NCBI RefSeq assembly: GCF_012844235.1 | Contig: NZ_JABAGR010000005.1 | Span: 146,014-210,013 of the forward strand | Origin: Parafannyhessea umbonata | GTDB lineage: Bacteria; Actinomycetota; Coriobacteriia; Coriobacteriales; Atopobiaceae | DNA length: 64,000 nucleotides | Direction of reading: 5' to 3' | Shown: in pieces, positions 54,734 to 62,375 of the stretch | Layout of the letters: each line of letters begins with the position of its first letter | Position numbering within the stretch: the stretch's first letter is position 1 | The notes under the pieces: generated by a model | Told to the model about the DNA's origin: nothing | The model's database searches: none | Seen by the model: only the letters and a program-made list of their open reading frames with translations | Program-made: the position numbers and the translations under genes

Positions 54734-54841
54734 TCAGAGCACGGCGCGAAACGCCAGCCTCAGCGCCCAGAGGAGTACGCGCAGGAGCCCCCTCAGGACG
54801 GCGAGCGTGATCCTGCCTACGGTCGAGAGGAACCGCCTCAT
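54734..54841 (-). CDS. 35-residue amphipathic microprotein at the end of the mobilisation operon
   Basis: A small gene too short for usual gene callers. GGAGGT lies 5 bases before its ATG, and the ATG overlaps the upstream stop as ATGA, so translation is well supported. The product (MRRFLSTVGRITLAVL, then RGLLRVLLWALR) is a continuous basic, hydrophobic helix. It could be a membrane peptide; function unknown. Confidence 0.6.
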   Translation of the reverse strand: MRRFLSTVGRITLAVLRGLLRVLLWALRLAFRAVL

Positions 54842-55383
54842 GACGCACCTCCGGATTCCAGGTCCGACGTTGGCGTGACGGTAGCACGCACGCGCGACAT
54901 GAATTCGAGGCTCTCGGTCGGCACGCCGGCCCAGGCGCAGACCCTGCCGGCCGCGTCGCGCGGGTCGTCGCCCGCCACCTCGGGGATGGAGAGGCCCGTG
55001 CGGTACGCCCAGGCGGCAAGGGCCGGCAGGTCGGACGGCCCGTCGTCAAGCGAGGCGCGGACGTCCTCGAGCCGCGAGACGTCCACGAGGCCGTCGCCCA
55101 CCCTCATCCACCTCGTGGTGCCGTCGACGTCCACCCTGGACGCCGCCGCCAGCTCACCTGCCGTCGCGAGCTGCGCCCTCCAGCCCCGGCGCCTCCTGAG
55201 CGCATCGCCCTCGGCCACGCCCTGCGAGTCGTAGTAGTCGAGCTCGATCCACATTCCGTCGTCCCCAAGGCTGAGGACGAGGTCCGAGAGGACGCTCCTC
55301 CCCGGGAACGGCTCGGGGCGCGTGAGCCGGTCTGAGTCGAACTCCTCGACCCGCCCGTCAACGTACGACAACGTGACCCTCAT
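54838..55383 (-). CDS. Hypothetical protein of the mobilisation operon
   Basis: 181 residues, acidic and soluble, no family recognised. The ATG at 55383 overlaps the relaxase stop as ATGA and GGAGGGGGAG is just upstream. It opens with beta-like strands (VTLSYVDGRVEEFD) and contains MWIELDYYDSQG. Strict coupling to the relaxase suggests a relaxosome or regulatory function, but this is positional inference. Confidence 0.65.
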   Translation of the reverse strand: MRVTLSYVDGRVEEFDSDRLTRPEPFPGRSVLSDLVLSLGDDGMWIELDYYDSQGVAEGDALRRRRGWRAQLATAGELAAASRVDVDGTTRWMRVGDGLVDVSRLEDVRASLDDGPSDLPALAAWAYRTGLSIPEVAGDDPRDAAGRVCAWAGVPTESLEFMSRVRATVTPTSDLESGGAS

Positions 55384-56618
55384 CTCCCCCTCCCGTCCGT
55401 GCGGCCGTCGTCTCCGCGGTCTGGCTGCCGCCTTCCGATGGGCTCGTCGTGGCGCCTCGCGTCGCGGCGGGTGATACCTCGCACGTCGTCCCGCCGCACG
55501 TGACCGCCGCGCGCCGCGGCCTCCCGCCGCTCCGGCAGCATGCCGTGCCTCCTTGCCAGCGCGATCGCCGCGTCGATGCGCTCCCTCTCGCCGGGGTCTC
55601 CGCATCGCCCGGCCGCGGCCGCGAGCTCCTCGACGGAGCGTGCGCGCGTCTCCTCAATCACAGCGACGGCGGAGGAGAGCCCCCTGAGCTCGGAGAAGTC
55701 CCTGAGCTCGATCGCGCGGCGCGCGGCCTCCTCGACGCCCATGACGGAGCCGTCCGGCAGCAGCGCCTCGCCGCGTCGGGCGGCGAGCCTCGCGAGCACG
55801 TCCTCTCGCCGGTAGTCGGTGCCGAGCCTCGTGCCGCTCACCCTCCTGGCGGGCTGGTCCGCGAGGCAGAAGGTCCAGTCCCTCCCGTCGCCGCGGACGC
55901 TCGCCTCCACGCCCAGGCGCGAGAGCCTGCCGAGCAGCTCCCCCTCGGTCCTCGAGGAGGCGACGGCGACGTCCACCCTCGACCTGATGTCAGCGACCCA
56001 GGAGTACGCGCCCCTGGACGAGAGCTCCGCCTCCGCGCGCCCGACGTGGACCCGCTGGTAGTTCTCCCTCGAGCCTCGCTTGCGCGTGTCCGGGTGCCGT
56101 GCGTCGATCCTGCCGTCGAAGTGCGAGAGCCCCATGTCCCGCGCGATCGCCTGCAGCCGCCCGTTAAGGAGACCGGGGTCGGGGTCGCGGAGCCTGTTCC
56201 CCGTGGCGAGGTTCGTGTTGTTCACGATCACGTGAGCGTGGGGGACATGGCACTCGTTGTCGTCGTGGTAGACGATGACCACCTGGAAGTCCGGGAAGCT
56301 CTCCTCGGCCCAGCGCACGGCGAGCGCCCTCAGGTCCGCGAGCGAGACCCCGTCGCGCGGGTCGGGGGAGAGCACGTAGTGCTTGTAGGTCCTGGCGGGC
56401 CTCCCGCGGTACGGGGCGTCGTTGCCGTTGGCGCGCCTCGTCTCGTCCATGGCCGCGTCCCAGTCGAAGTGAGCCTCTTCGAGTCCCGCCTGGCGCGGGG
56501 ACTCGTCCATCCGCGAGAAGTGCAGGAGGTCCCTAGCGAGCGCCCTCCCGTCCCGCTCGAGGTACCTCCTCGCGGCGGCGAGCCCCGTGTGCCCAGATAT
56601 GGCCTTGATCGCCGGCAC
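55380..56618 (-). CDS. Conjugative relaxase/mobilisation nuclease (MobA/VirD2 type)
   Basis: 412 residues. The metal-binding histidine triad appears in HDDNECHVPHAHVIVNNTN (HxH downstream of a further His), the hallmark of MOBP-class relaxases, after the conserved THYVLS-like region (YKHYVLSPDPRDGVS). A tyrosine near the N-terminus (ARRYLERD) is a candidate nicking residue. The C-terminal 200 residues are Arg/Glu-rich. GTG start, 5 bases after the MobC-like gene. Confidence 0.85.
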   Translation of the reverse strand: MPAIKAISGHTGLAAARRYLERDGRALARDLLHFSRMDESPRQAGLEEAHFDWDAAMDETRRANGNDAPYRGRPARTYKHYVLSPDPRDGVSLADLRALAVRWAEESFPDFQVVIVYHDDNECHVPHAHVIVNNTNLATGNRLRDPDPGLLNGRLQAIARDMGLSHFDGRIDARHPDTRKRGSRENYQRVHVGRAEAELSSRGAYSWVADIRSRVDVAVASSRTEGELLGRLSRLGVEASVRGDGRDWTFCLADQPARRVSGTRLGTDYRREDVLARLAARRGEALLPDGSVMGVEEAARRAIELRDFSELRGLSSAVAVIEETRARSVEELAAAAGRCGDPGERERIDAAIALARRHGMLPERREAAARGGHVRRDDVRGITRRDARRHDEPIGRRQPDRGDDGRTDGRGR

Positions 56619-56623
56619 GCCGG

Positions 56624-57034
56624 TCAGCTCCAGAGGAAGACGGCCGGCCTGTCGGAGAGCCTCGCCACGTCCTCACGGAGGCACCCGAGCGAGTCCGCCA
56701 CGTAGGTCATCTCGGCGTCCACGACTCTGAGGACCTCGAGCGCGTCCTCGGCCGTCACCTCGCCCGGCGACTCGCGGGCGGCCTTCGCTATGGTGTTGAG
56801 CGAGGCCACGGACTGGTTGTAGAGCGTGCCTATGGAGCGCAGGTTGCGCACGATGCCGTGGGAGGTCTCGTAGTCGAAGGCGACGGTGCCCGCCCCCATG
56901 CGCGTCCCGCCGCCCGCGAGGCAGTGTATCAGGAGCCTCACGACCTGGCTCCTGGAGCAGCCCATCTCGGCGGAGGCCCGGTCCAGGGCCTCGAGCTCGC
57001 CGTCGGAGATCCGGACGTTCAGGCGCCTCGGCAT
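56624..57034 (-). CDS. MobC-like relaxosome protein
   Basis: 136 residues. The N-terminus is ribbon-helix-helix-like (RRLNVRISDGELEALDRASAEMG, where MPRRLNVRIS is the strand), followed by the MobC-type segment (LRSIGTLYNQSVASLNTIAKAA). Such proteins bind oriT and open it for the relaxase encoded next. The ATG at 57034 is preferred because the domain begins there; the frame runs on to 57136. Confidence 0.78.
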   Translation of the reverse strand: MPRRLNVRISDGELEALDRASAEMGCSRSQVVRLLIHCLAGGGTRMGAGTVAFDYETSHGIVRNLRSIGTLYNQSVASLNTIAKAARESPGEVTAEDALEVLRVVDAEMTYVADSLGCLREDVARLSDRPAVFLWS

Positions 57035-57129
57035 GGCGTCACGGCTCAAGTCGGTCACCCCCAGGGGCGCGGGGCATCCCCCGCAGAGAGAAGGGACGTT
57101 CGGACGGTGCGGCCGCGGAGGCATCTCCC

Positions 57130-57276
57130 GGGGCACAGACGATAGTCTGAGCCATCGGGACGGATCCCGTGGCCACCCTGTCCGCTCCGTCCGTCTCGTC
57201 CATCCTGGCCACCGTGGGTGTACAGGATGGGCTACTTGCTAGCCTATGGTCGAGGTGTCCGTCTGCCTAACCTATG
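57130..57276. other. Candidate oriT region between mobC-like gene and restriction gene
   Basis: Non-coding. Two inverted repeats stand out: CATCCTG/CAGGATG at 57201-57229 and GGCTA/TAGCC at 57230-57244, directly adjacent. Origins of transfer are commonly next to mobC and contain such repeats near the nick site. The nick sequence itself is not identifiable. Confidence 0.45.
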
Positions 57277-58521
57277 TCAGTAGTAAATAGCGTATTCACG
57301 CTCTCGCGCCGTCACTAGATCGAAGAATTGCCTCACGCTCCAGAGCCATCCCTGTTGTTCGTCGGTATACGTGTGGTGGAGTGGCACCGGAACGACGAGC
57401 TGGAGGTTCTTTGCCCTCATATCGTCTGTCTGCCGCGTACTGATGGCTCCCTCCAAGGTGACGAGGTGTTTGCGCTCCACCCGCTTCCCCTCGGAGAGAA
57501 CCTGACGCCAACGATCCTTACAAGTGGTCTTAGCACCAAGAAGCGTAAGACCCGAAGCTGGGAACCTCTCGTCGTGGTAGAGCTCCTCGGAGGGGAACAG
57601 GAAGTCCGGGGTCTCATGATTCTCGGTCGTAGCTTGTGCCGTATATCTGATATTGCGCGCCGTCAGAAGAGCCTCGACCGAGTGCTCCAAGGACTTTCCG
57701 GCGCGAGACTTCCTCCTCTGGAAAAGGCTCATCGAGTACGACAGAATCCCGTCGACGTCAATTGGGTTGACAAACTTCGGGAATACCTCTTCGGCCTCGT
57801 GACGCTCGTATACTCTGAACAGCATCTCCTCGCGCTGGTACGCCATGTAGATTATTTCATCTGGGTCGTCATGTACGTAGTCCACATCCCCCAGCGTCGA
57901 GCGGCAGTATGCTGAGAACTCTTCCGTCGAGGGGAGTCCGCTCGGAAAACGCCTCAGCATGTCTTCGAGCATGGCTTCCGCGCTCTGCGGGACGCGCACA
58001 TCGATTCCCAGTGCCTCGAGGATGTTCGATGCCGTAGCATCGATTCGCAGCGCCCCGTTGGAGCCGACGACGTAGTTCCTGATTCTTCCAGTGTTGTCAT
58101 CGAGACCGAAAAGCCACTTGACCTGTGCATCAATACTCGAATTCCGCTGGGTGATGAGCGCCACTAGGGAGCCATCGCGAAGCAGCACGAGGGTCAGCGC
58201 GTCCCCTACATGTGCGTGTTTGACAGGCTCGTTCTCCGAGTAGTAGAGCCTCCATTCTGGACGACGCCTCGGCTGGTTCTTGCGTGCGTCGTACCATGAC
58301 ATGCTTCCGACGTCGCAGACGGCGTCCCCGCTGTCGTCGAGGTAAAGGAACCGCGATGGGATGGAATGGCGCTCAGTGTCTCCCAGTAGGAGTTTCAGCG
58401 GACCTGACCCTTGGAACTCGTGCTGATGACTCCTGTTCGCCCCAGGGATGTCTATTCCTGGCATTTCCTTGCACATGACGCCGGACACGTACTCGTTAAG
58501 GGCGCCATAATCCAAGCCCAT
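57277..58521 (-). CDS. EcoRII-like type II restriction endonuclease
   Basis: 414 residues. The C-terminal half matches the EcoRII catalytic domain: FQRRKSRAGKSLEHSVEALL, then TPDFLFPSEELYHD, LGAKTTCKDRWRQVLSEGKR and KHLVTLEGAIS. The (P)D...K residues of the nuclease centre are present. The N-terminal half is probably the regulatory/effector DNA domain. By analogy with EcoRII it may cut CCWGG, but specificity is inference. It is the second gene of an operon with its methyltransferase (3-base gap), and has lower GC than the transfer genes. Confidence 0.88.
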   Translation of the reverse strand: MGLDYGALNEYVSGVMCKEMPGIDIPGANRSHQHEFQGSGPLKLLLGDTERHSIPSRFLYLDDSGDAVCDVGSMSWYDARKNQPRRRPEWRLYYSENEPVKHAHVGDALTLVLLRDGSLVALITQRNSSIDAQVKWLFGLDDNTGRIRNYVVGSNGALRIDATASNILEALGIDVRVPQSAEAMLEDMLRRFPSGLPSTEEFSAYCRSTLGDVDYVHDDPDEIIYMAYQREEMLFRVYERHEAEEVFPKFVNPIDVDGILSYSMSLFQRRKSRAGKSLEHSVEALLTARNIRYTAQATTENHETPDFLFPSEELYHDERFPASGLTLLGAKTTCKDRWRQVLSEGKRVERKHLVTLEGAISTRQTDDMRAKNLQLVVPVPLHHTYTDEQQGWLWSVRQFFDLVTAREREYAIYY

Positions 58522-58524
58522 AGA

Positions 58525-59487
58525 CTATTCCTCCAATGAACGCTTCATGAGACGCGCGACCGCCGCGACAGCAGGGACGCAGACGGAGTTCCCGAACTGC
58601 CTGTATGCCTGGGTGTCCGAGACCGGGATCACGAATGAGTCAGGAAATCCCTGTAGCCTTGCGCATTCCCTCGGCGTCAGCCTGCGAGGATTCTCGCCGT
58701 CTTGCTTCACGAGAATTTCTGACCCGTCCTTATAGTAGCGAGCCGAGAGCGTGCGTGTGGTGCTGTCTGGCCCTATCAGGCCATAACCGAAACCGTTGCC
58801 AGCGGCACGGTGCTTTGCAGCGTAGTTCTGTAGGTACGTCCACAGCTTATCCGAGAGCGTGTACTTGTCTGGCACGTTCGGCTCCCGAATATCCGCGAAC
58901 ACGCCGCCACCATTGGACGGAACCTCCAGATCGTCCCAGTTGAAGTCCACGTCGTCACGGAATCCCACTATATAGATGCGCTCGCGATGCTGCGGAGTCC
59001 AGTTTTTTCCATCGATAATCTTCCAGTACACGTGGTATCCGAGATCCTCCGTCAGAACGGACATGATGACATTGAACGTGTTTCCGTGGTTGTGGCTTAC
59101 AAGGTTTTTTACGTTCTCGAGCAAAAAAGCCTTTGGCCTCTTTGCATCGATGATGCGCGCCACCTCGAAGAACAGTGTTCCCTGCGTCTTATCTTGGAAC
59201 CCCGTGGGGCGGCCCATCGAGTTTTTCTTGGAGACGCCTGCTATGCTGAACGGCTGGCAGGGAAAGCCGGCCAAAAGGATGTCGTGGTCGGGGATGTCCT
59301 CCGACGGGACCTGCGTGATGTCCCCGACGATTTTGAAATCGTCCTGGAAGTTCGCCTCGTATGTCTTGTTTGAGAACTTGTTCCACTCGGAGACGAAGAC
59401 CGTCTTTGGGTCCTCGTCAGCAAAGGCCTGCTCGAAGCCCATGCGTATGCCGCCAATACCTGCGAACAGGTCGATAAACCGAACCAT
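58525..59487 (-). CDS. DNA (cytosine-5) methyltransferase, cognate of the EcoRII-like enzyme
   Basis: 320 residues. Motif I FIDLFAGIGGIRMGFE at the N-terminus, motif IV GFPCQPFSIAG with the catalytic Cys, motif VI AFLLENVKNL, motif VIII QHRERIYIVGF, motif IX RRLTPRECARLQGFPDSF and motif X YRQFGNSVCVP. It is complete and in canonical order. The ATG at 59487 follows GGGAGTGACA. Being transcribed first ensures methylation before the nuclease appears. Confidence 0.93.
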   Translation of the reverse strand: MVRFIDLFAGIGGIRMGFEQAFADEDPKTVFVSEWNKFSNKTYEANFQDDFKIVGDITQVPSEDIPDHDILLAGFPCQPFSIAGVSKKNSMGRPTGFQDKTQGTLFFEVARIIDAKRPKAFLLENVKNLVSHNHGNTFNVIMSVLTEDLGYHVYWKIIDGKNWTPQHRERIYIVGFRDDVDFNWDDLEVPSNGGGVFADIREPNVPDKYTLSDKLWTYLQNYAAKHRAAGNGFGYGLIGPDSTTRTLSARYYKDGSEILVKQDGENPRRLTPRECARLQGFPDSFVIPVSDTQAYRQFGNSVCVPAVAAVARLMKRSLEE

Positions 59488-59514
59488 TGTCACTCCCAAT
59501 CTTTCAGAGTGAAA

Positions 59515-59520
59515 ATTATA
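59515..59520 (-). promoter_or_regulatory. Likely -10 element for the restriction-modification operon
   Basis: TATAAT on the minus strand, 28 bases before the methyltransferase ATG. The -35 at 17-base spacing (TGGTTC) is weak, so an activator or extended contact may be involved. Confidence 0.45.
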
Positions 59521-60003
59521 CAGTGCAGGGGCGACAAGAACCACTAGGGCTTCCTGAACCAGAGGACCTCTAGACGACCTCTGCATGGCCGTCTCGCTCC
59601 GCGTCAAGCTCATGCTTGCTGGAACCAATACTTCTGAACTGTTTGGGTACCCGGCTCGGTAATCCTCCCTACGCTTCCATGAGTGGAAACTTGACCATTA
59701 AACTTTCCCGGGAATATCAGTCAATGCCGCCATCTCAATAGTAAGGATTACAGGTATTGGCGACTGCCTTTCGACAACGATTTCAACGATGTCCCCAAGT
59801 CCATGCCCTTCCCAAGCTCCCTTCATGATTAGAACTATTGCGTCATTGTCCCTCCCCGCCGTCGCCAGGTGTTCCTGACGGCGGGGAGGGCGGCCGCGGG
59901 AGGGCTTGGCTGCGGCCGTGGCGGCTGGAAGGGGCGACCGCCCGGGTTTCTCCGAGCGGTCGCCTTCCTGCCGTGAGCGGTGTCTGTGCTATGACGTCCC
60001 AGG
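59521..60003. other. Intergenic region upstream of the restriction-modification operon
   Basis: About 480 bases with no supported gene. The part to 59840 is low GC and featureless apart from promoter-like AT stretches. From 59851 it returns to high GC with the hairpin listed separately. It marks the composition boundary of the restriction-modification insertion. Confidence 0.5.
59851..59889 (-). terminator. Strong 13-bp hairpin after the YraN-like gene
   Basis: CCTCCCCGCCGTC (59851-59863) and GACGGCGGGGAGG (59877-59889) pair perfectly around a 13-base loop, 115 bases past the stop of the minus-strand gene at 60004. No T-run follows on either strand, so it may be an RNA-end hairpin or a factor-dependent terminator. 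Confidence 0.45.
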
Positions 60004-60411
60004 TCACTCCCTGCTCTCCGCCCACTGCCAGGCGCCTATGAGGTGGCGGAGCTTCGCCCTGCGCTCTCCCGTCACGACGATGGAGACCACGTCGTGGCGT
60101 ATCGCGTCCACGTCGCCGTGGTCCGCGAGGTAGAGCAGGCACGCGCGCCTCATCGTCGCGAACTCGGCCGCGCCGACGTTGAGCTCGGGCATCCTGGCCG
60201 AGCTCTCCTCGTACGCGGAGATGACGGCTATCAGCACCGTCTCGTCGCCGTCCGTGGCCACTATCGGCGCGTCCTCGCAGTCGCAGGACCAGCCGCCTGC
60301 CGCGCGGACCGCATATCCCCTGTGGGCTAGGTAGTCCCTCACGATGCCCTCGCACGTGGCGACGAGCCCCTCCTCGGCCATGGTCGCGGCACCCTCTATC
60401 TTCTCGGTCAT
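60004..60411 (-). CDS. YraN-like nuclease-fold protein with altered catalytic positions
   Basis: 135 residues. The layout follows YraN/UPF0102: IVRDYLAHRGYAVRAAGGWSC, then IVATDGDETVLIAVISAY, FATMRRACLLYLADH, IRHDVVSIVVTG. The places where YraN proteins have GEIDlIA and VEVK read CEDAPIVA and IAVIS, so the usual acidic and Lys residues are replaced. It may bind DNA without cutting, or be an unrelated look-alike. GGGAGGTCACC precedes the ATG. Confidence 0.55.
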   Translation of the reverse strand: MTEKIEGAATMAEEGLVATCEGIVRDYLAHRGYAVRAAGGWSCDCEDAPIVATDGDETVLIAVISAYEESSARMPELNVGAAEFATMRRACLLYLADHGDVDAIRHDVVSIVVTGERRAKLRHLIGAWQWAESRE

Positions 60412-60798
60412 GGTGACCTCCCTGGGACGTGGGAAGGCCCTTTGCCCTCCCTCGCCCAAAGAGCGGCAAGGCCCGCGTGGCGGGGCGGCGCGCCCCTGCG
60501 GGCGTGGCGCGGCGCCGGCCCGTCGCGCGGGCCGTCGGGGAGCGGGAAGAGGTGCTTGCTCCCTGTGCCAGCGTCTTGGGCGGGGGAGGGCGTGGAGTTG
60601 CCGGAGCAGAAGCGCACTGTGCTCCTGCTCCGGCCGGGCGCTTTCGACGGGCGCGAGGATAGGGGATGGGGCGGCTATCCCCGGCGCAGCGGATGTCGGA
60701 AGGGCGCCATCTCCCAAGGTCCAGCCGCCCCGCGGGGCGGCTGGACCGTCTGGACCGGCTGGCAAGACGGCCTTTCGGAGAAGGGCGGCGAGCAGGGC
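60412..60798. other. GC-rich intergenic region with a 30-bp perfect palindrome
   Basis: About 390 bases without a supported gene. A perfect palindrome spans 60718-60747 (GGTCCAGCCGCCCCG and its complement), which can form a 13+ bp cruciform or hairpin. The 60470-60545 stretch is extremely GC-rich with several short palindromes (GGCGCGCC, GGCGCC). The large palindrome lies about 50 bases past the stop of the minus-strand gene at 60799, so it may end that transcript. Confidence 0.55.
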
Positions 60799-61014
60799 TT
60801 ACCGCTCAGGCTCGTCGTCCCCCGCATTGCCATGCGACACGGTCGCCTCGGCGAGCTCCCTTGCCAAGCGCCCCAGGAGGCACGTCGCGGCGTCCGCAGC
60901 GTCCCTCGGTGCGGAGGAGAGGTCGACGTGCTCCAGTATCGCCGAGATGCCCATCCCCGCTAATGCGACCTCTTCGAGGTCCGCGTTGCCGCAAGCGTCG
61001 TAGATCCACCTCAT
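60799..61014 (-). CDS. Small hypothetical protein
   Basis: 71 residues, acidic, no recognised family. MRWIYDACGNADLEEVALAG, then a predicted helical C-terminal half (CLLGRLARELAEATV). GGAGGAAACGCC precedes the ATG at suitable spacing, which is the main support. It lies between the YraN-like and Abi genes on the same strand, in a region of cargo. Confidence 0.5.
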   Translation of the reverse strand: MRWIYDACGNADLEEVALAGMGISAILEHVDLSSAPRDAADAATCLLGRLARELAEATVSHGNAGDDEPER

Positions 61015-61370
61015 GGCGTTTCCTCCAGTTCGCGCGTCCGCTTGATGCGGCAGCCATGCTACAACGAGACTGATGGCAATGCGTTGCGGGGATTCTCCGG
61101 GCAGATGCCGGGAATTTGGTGCCGGTGCCGGCGACCCGCGGATCGTGACGTCCGGCGCCCGGGCGCCTTGTGCCGGACTCGCTTTGGATGGCGGTCGGAT
61201 CGGTCGCCCTGGCAGGAGTGTCGCACGCATGCTCAGAAGCCGACACGCCACGATTCCGGAAGGCGTCGGCCTCGCCGGATACGAAAGGCAAAAAATTAGG
61301 CGGAGGCGCTCACGCGTCCCCGCCACATAAAACCCTCTCGGGTTTTGACATCCATATACACTATACCCGA
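61015..61370. other. Intergenic region between small gene and Abi gene
   Basis: About 355 bases, no supported gene. The notable feature is an AAAACCC-TCTC-GGGTTTT hairpin at 61329-61346, suitable as a bidirectional terminator, 25 bases beyond the Abi stop on the minus strand. The rest probably holds the promoter of the small gene. Confidence 0.5.
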
Positions 61371-62321
61371 TCAGAACCAGCGGTCAACCAGCTCGGCGAG
61401 GAATTCCATGGACGCCTCCGCGGAGGCGTCGGGGCGGGTGACGGAGAGCACGGACCTAATGCCACCGGCAAGGGTACGGAGCCCGGCTGACGCCTCGCCT
61501 GCGAGCGCGGTCCCCTCGGCCATGCGCCTGTGGAGGAGCAGGAGCGAGGCTATCTGCTGGAGGCGCGGGTTCCTCATCCTGGACGCCCTAGACCTCTTCG
61601 AGAAGCCCGCGTCGCGCAGGGCGACGGTGAGGGCGTCCGGCGCCGGACGTGCGACGTGGCTCGCTGCGCCGAACCCGTTGATTATCGCGGAGGAGTGGGC
61701 GCAGGCGTTGCGCACCCCCTTCGCCGACCTGAGGAAGTAGTGCTCTCGCAGCATAGAGCGGTCGCCCCACCGGTTCGCGCAGAAGCGGTAGATGTCCGCG
61801 ACGGTGCCGAAGGATGAGAGCTCGAGCAGCACCCATATGGGCATCTCGGCGGCGTAGTGCCTCTGGAGGTCTCCGGAGTACTCGTCGCGCCGGAGCCTCG
61901 AAATCTCTGCCTCCCTCCGGGAACGCTCGGCGGGGGAGAGCGAGGCCATGTAGTCGCGCACGATGGAGTAACCGTCCTCGTCCTGCCGCCTCGCCACCTC
62001 GTCGAGAACCCGCGCCTTCGCGAGGTGCTCCGCGTCGAGCGCAAGCGGCAGGAGCGCTGCCCTGAGATCCCGGTCGAGCCGCTCCAGGTCTACCAGGTCG
62101 CGGAAGTCGAGGTTCGCGTACTCGCCGTCGTGCGCCCCTCCGACGCGCTTCGGGAAGAGCGTCCGGTACGCGTACGCTGAAAAGAGGTACGACTCCCGCG
62201 AGAGGTAGCGCATGGCGTCTGCCTCGCCCATGCGCTCGAACGCTACTCCCTTGTCCCTGAGGAAAGCCACCTGCTCCTCGGGGTCGAGCTTAGGCTTCCC
62301 GCTACTGTTCCGTTGGCCCAT
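61371..62321 (-). CDS. Abi-family (AbiD/AbiF-like) abortive infection protein with HEPN motif
   Basis: 316 residues. The N-terminal block (KPKLDPEEQVAFLRDKGVAF, DAMRYLSRESYLFSAYAYRTLF) is the Abi_2 signature. RNACAHSSAIIN near residue 215 is an Rx4-6H-type HEPN RNase motif with intact Arg and His. Such proteins typically abort phage infection by RNA cleavage. ATG at 62321; a TTG at 62336 is an alternative. It is located just before the integrase gene's end. Confidence 0.83.
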   Translation of the reverse strand: MGQRNSSGKPKLDPEEQVAFLRDKGVAFERMGEADAMRYLSRESYLFSAYAYRTLFPKRVGGAHDGEYANLDFRDLVDLERLDRDLRAALLPLALDAEHLAKARVLDEVARRQDEDGYSIVRDYMASLSPAERSRREAEISRLRRDEYSGDLQRHYAAEMPIWVLLELSSFGTVADIYRFCANRWGDRSMLREHYFLRSAKGVRNACAHSSAIINGFGAASHVARPAPDALTVALRDAGFSKRSRASRMRNPRLQQIASLLLLHRRMAEGTALAGEASAGLRTLAGGIRSVLSVTRPDASAEASMEFLAELVDRWF

Positions 62322-62375
62322 CTCAAAACCCGCCAATCTAACCGTCCTGCGGCTGGTGAAGTAGTATTCTACGGC

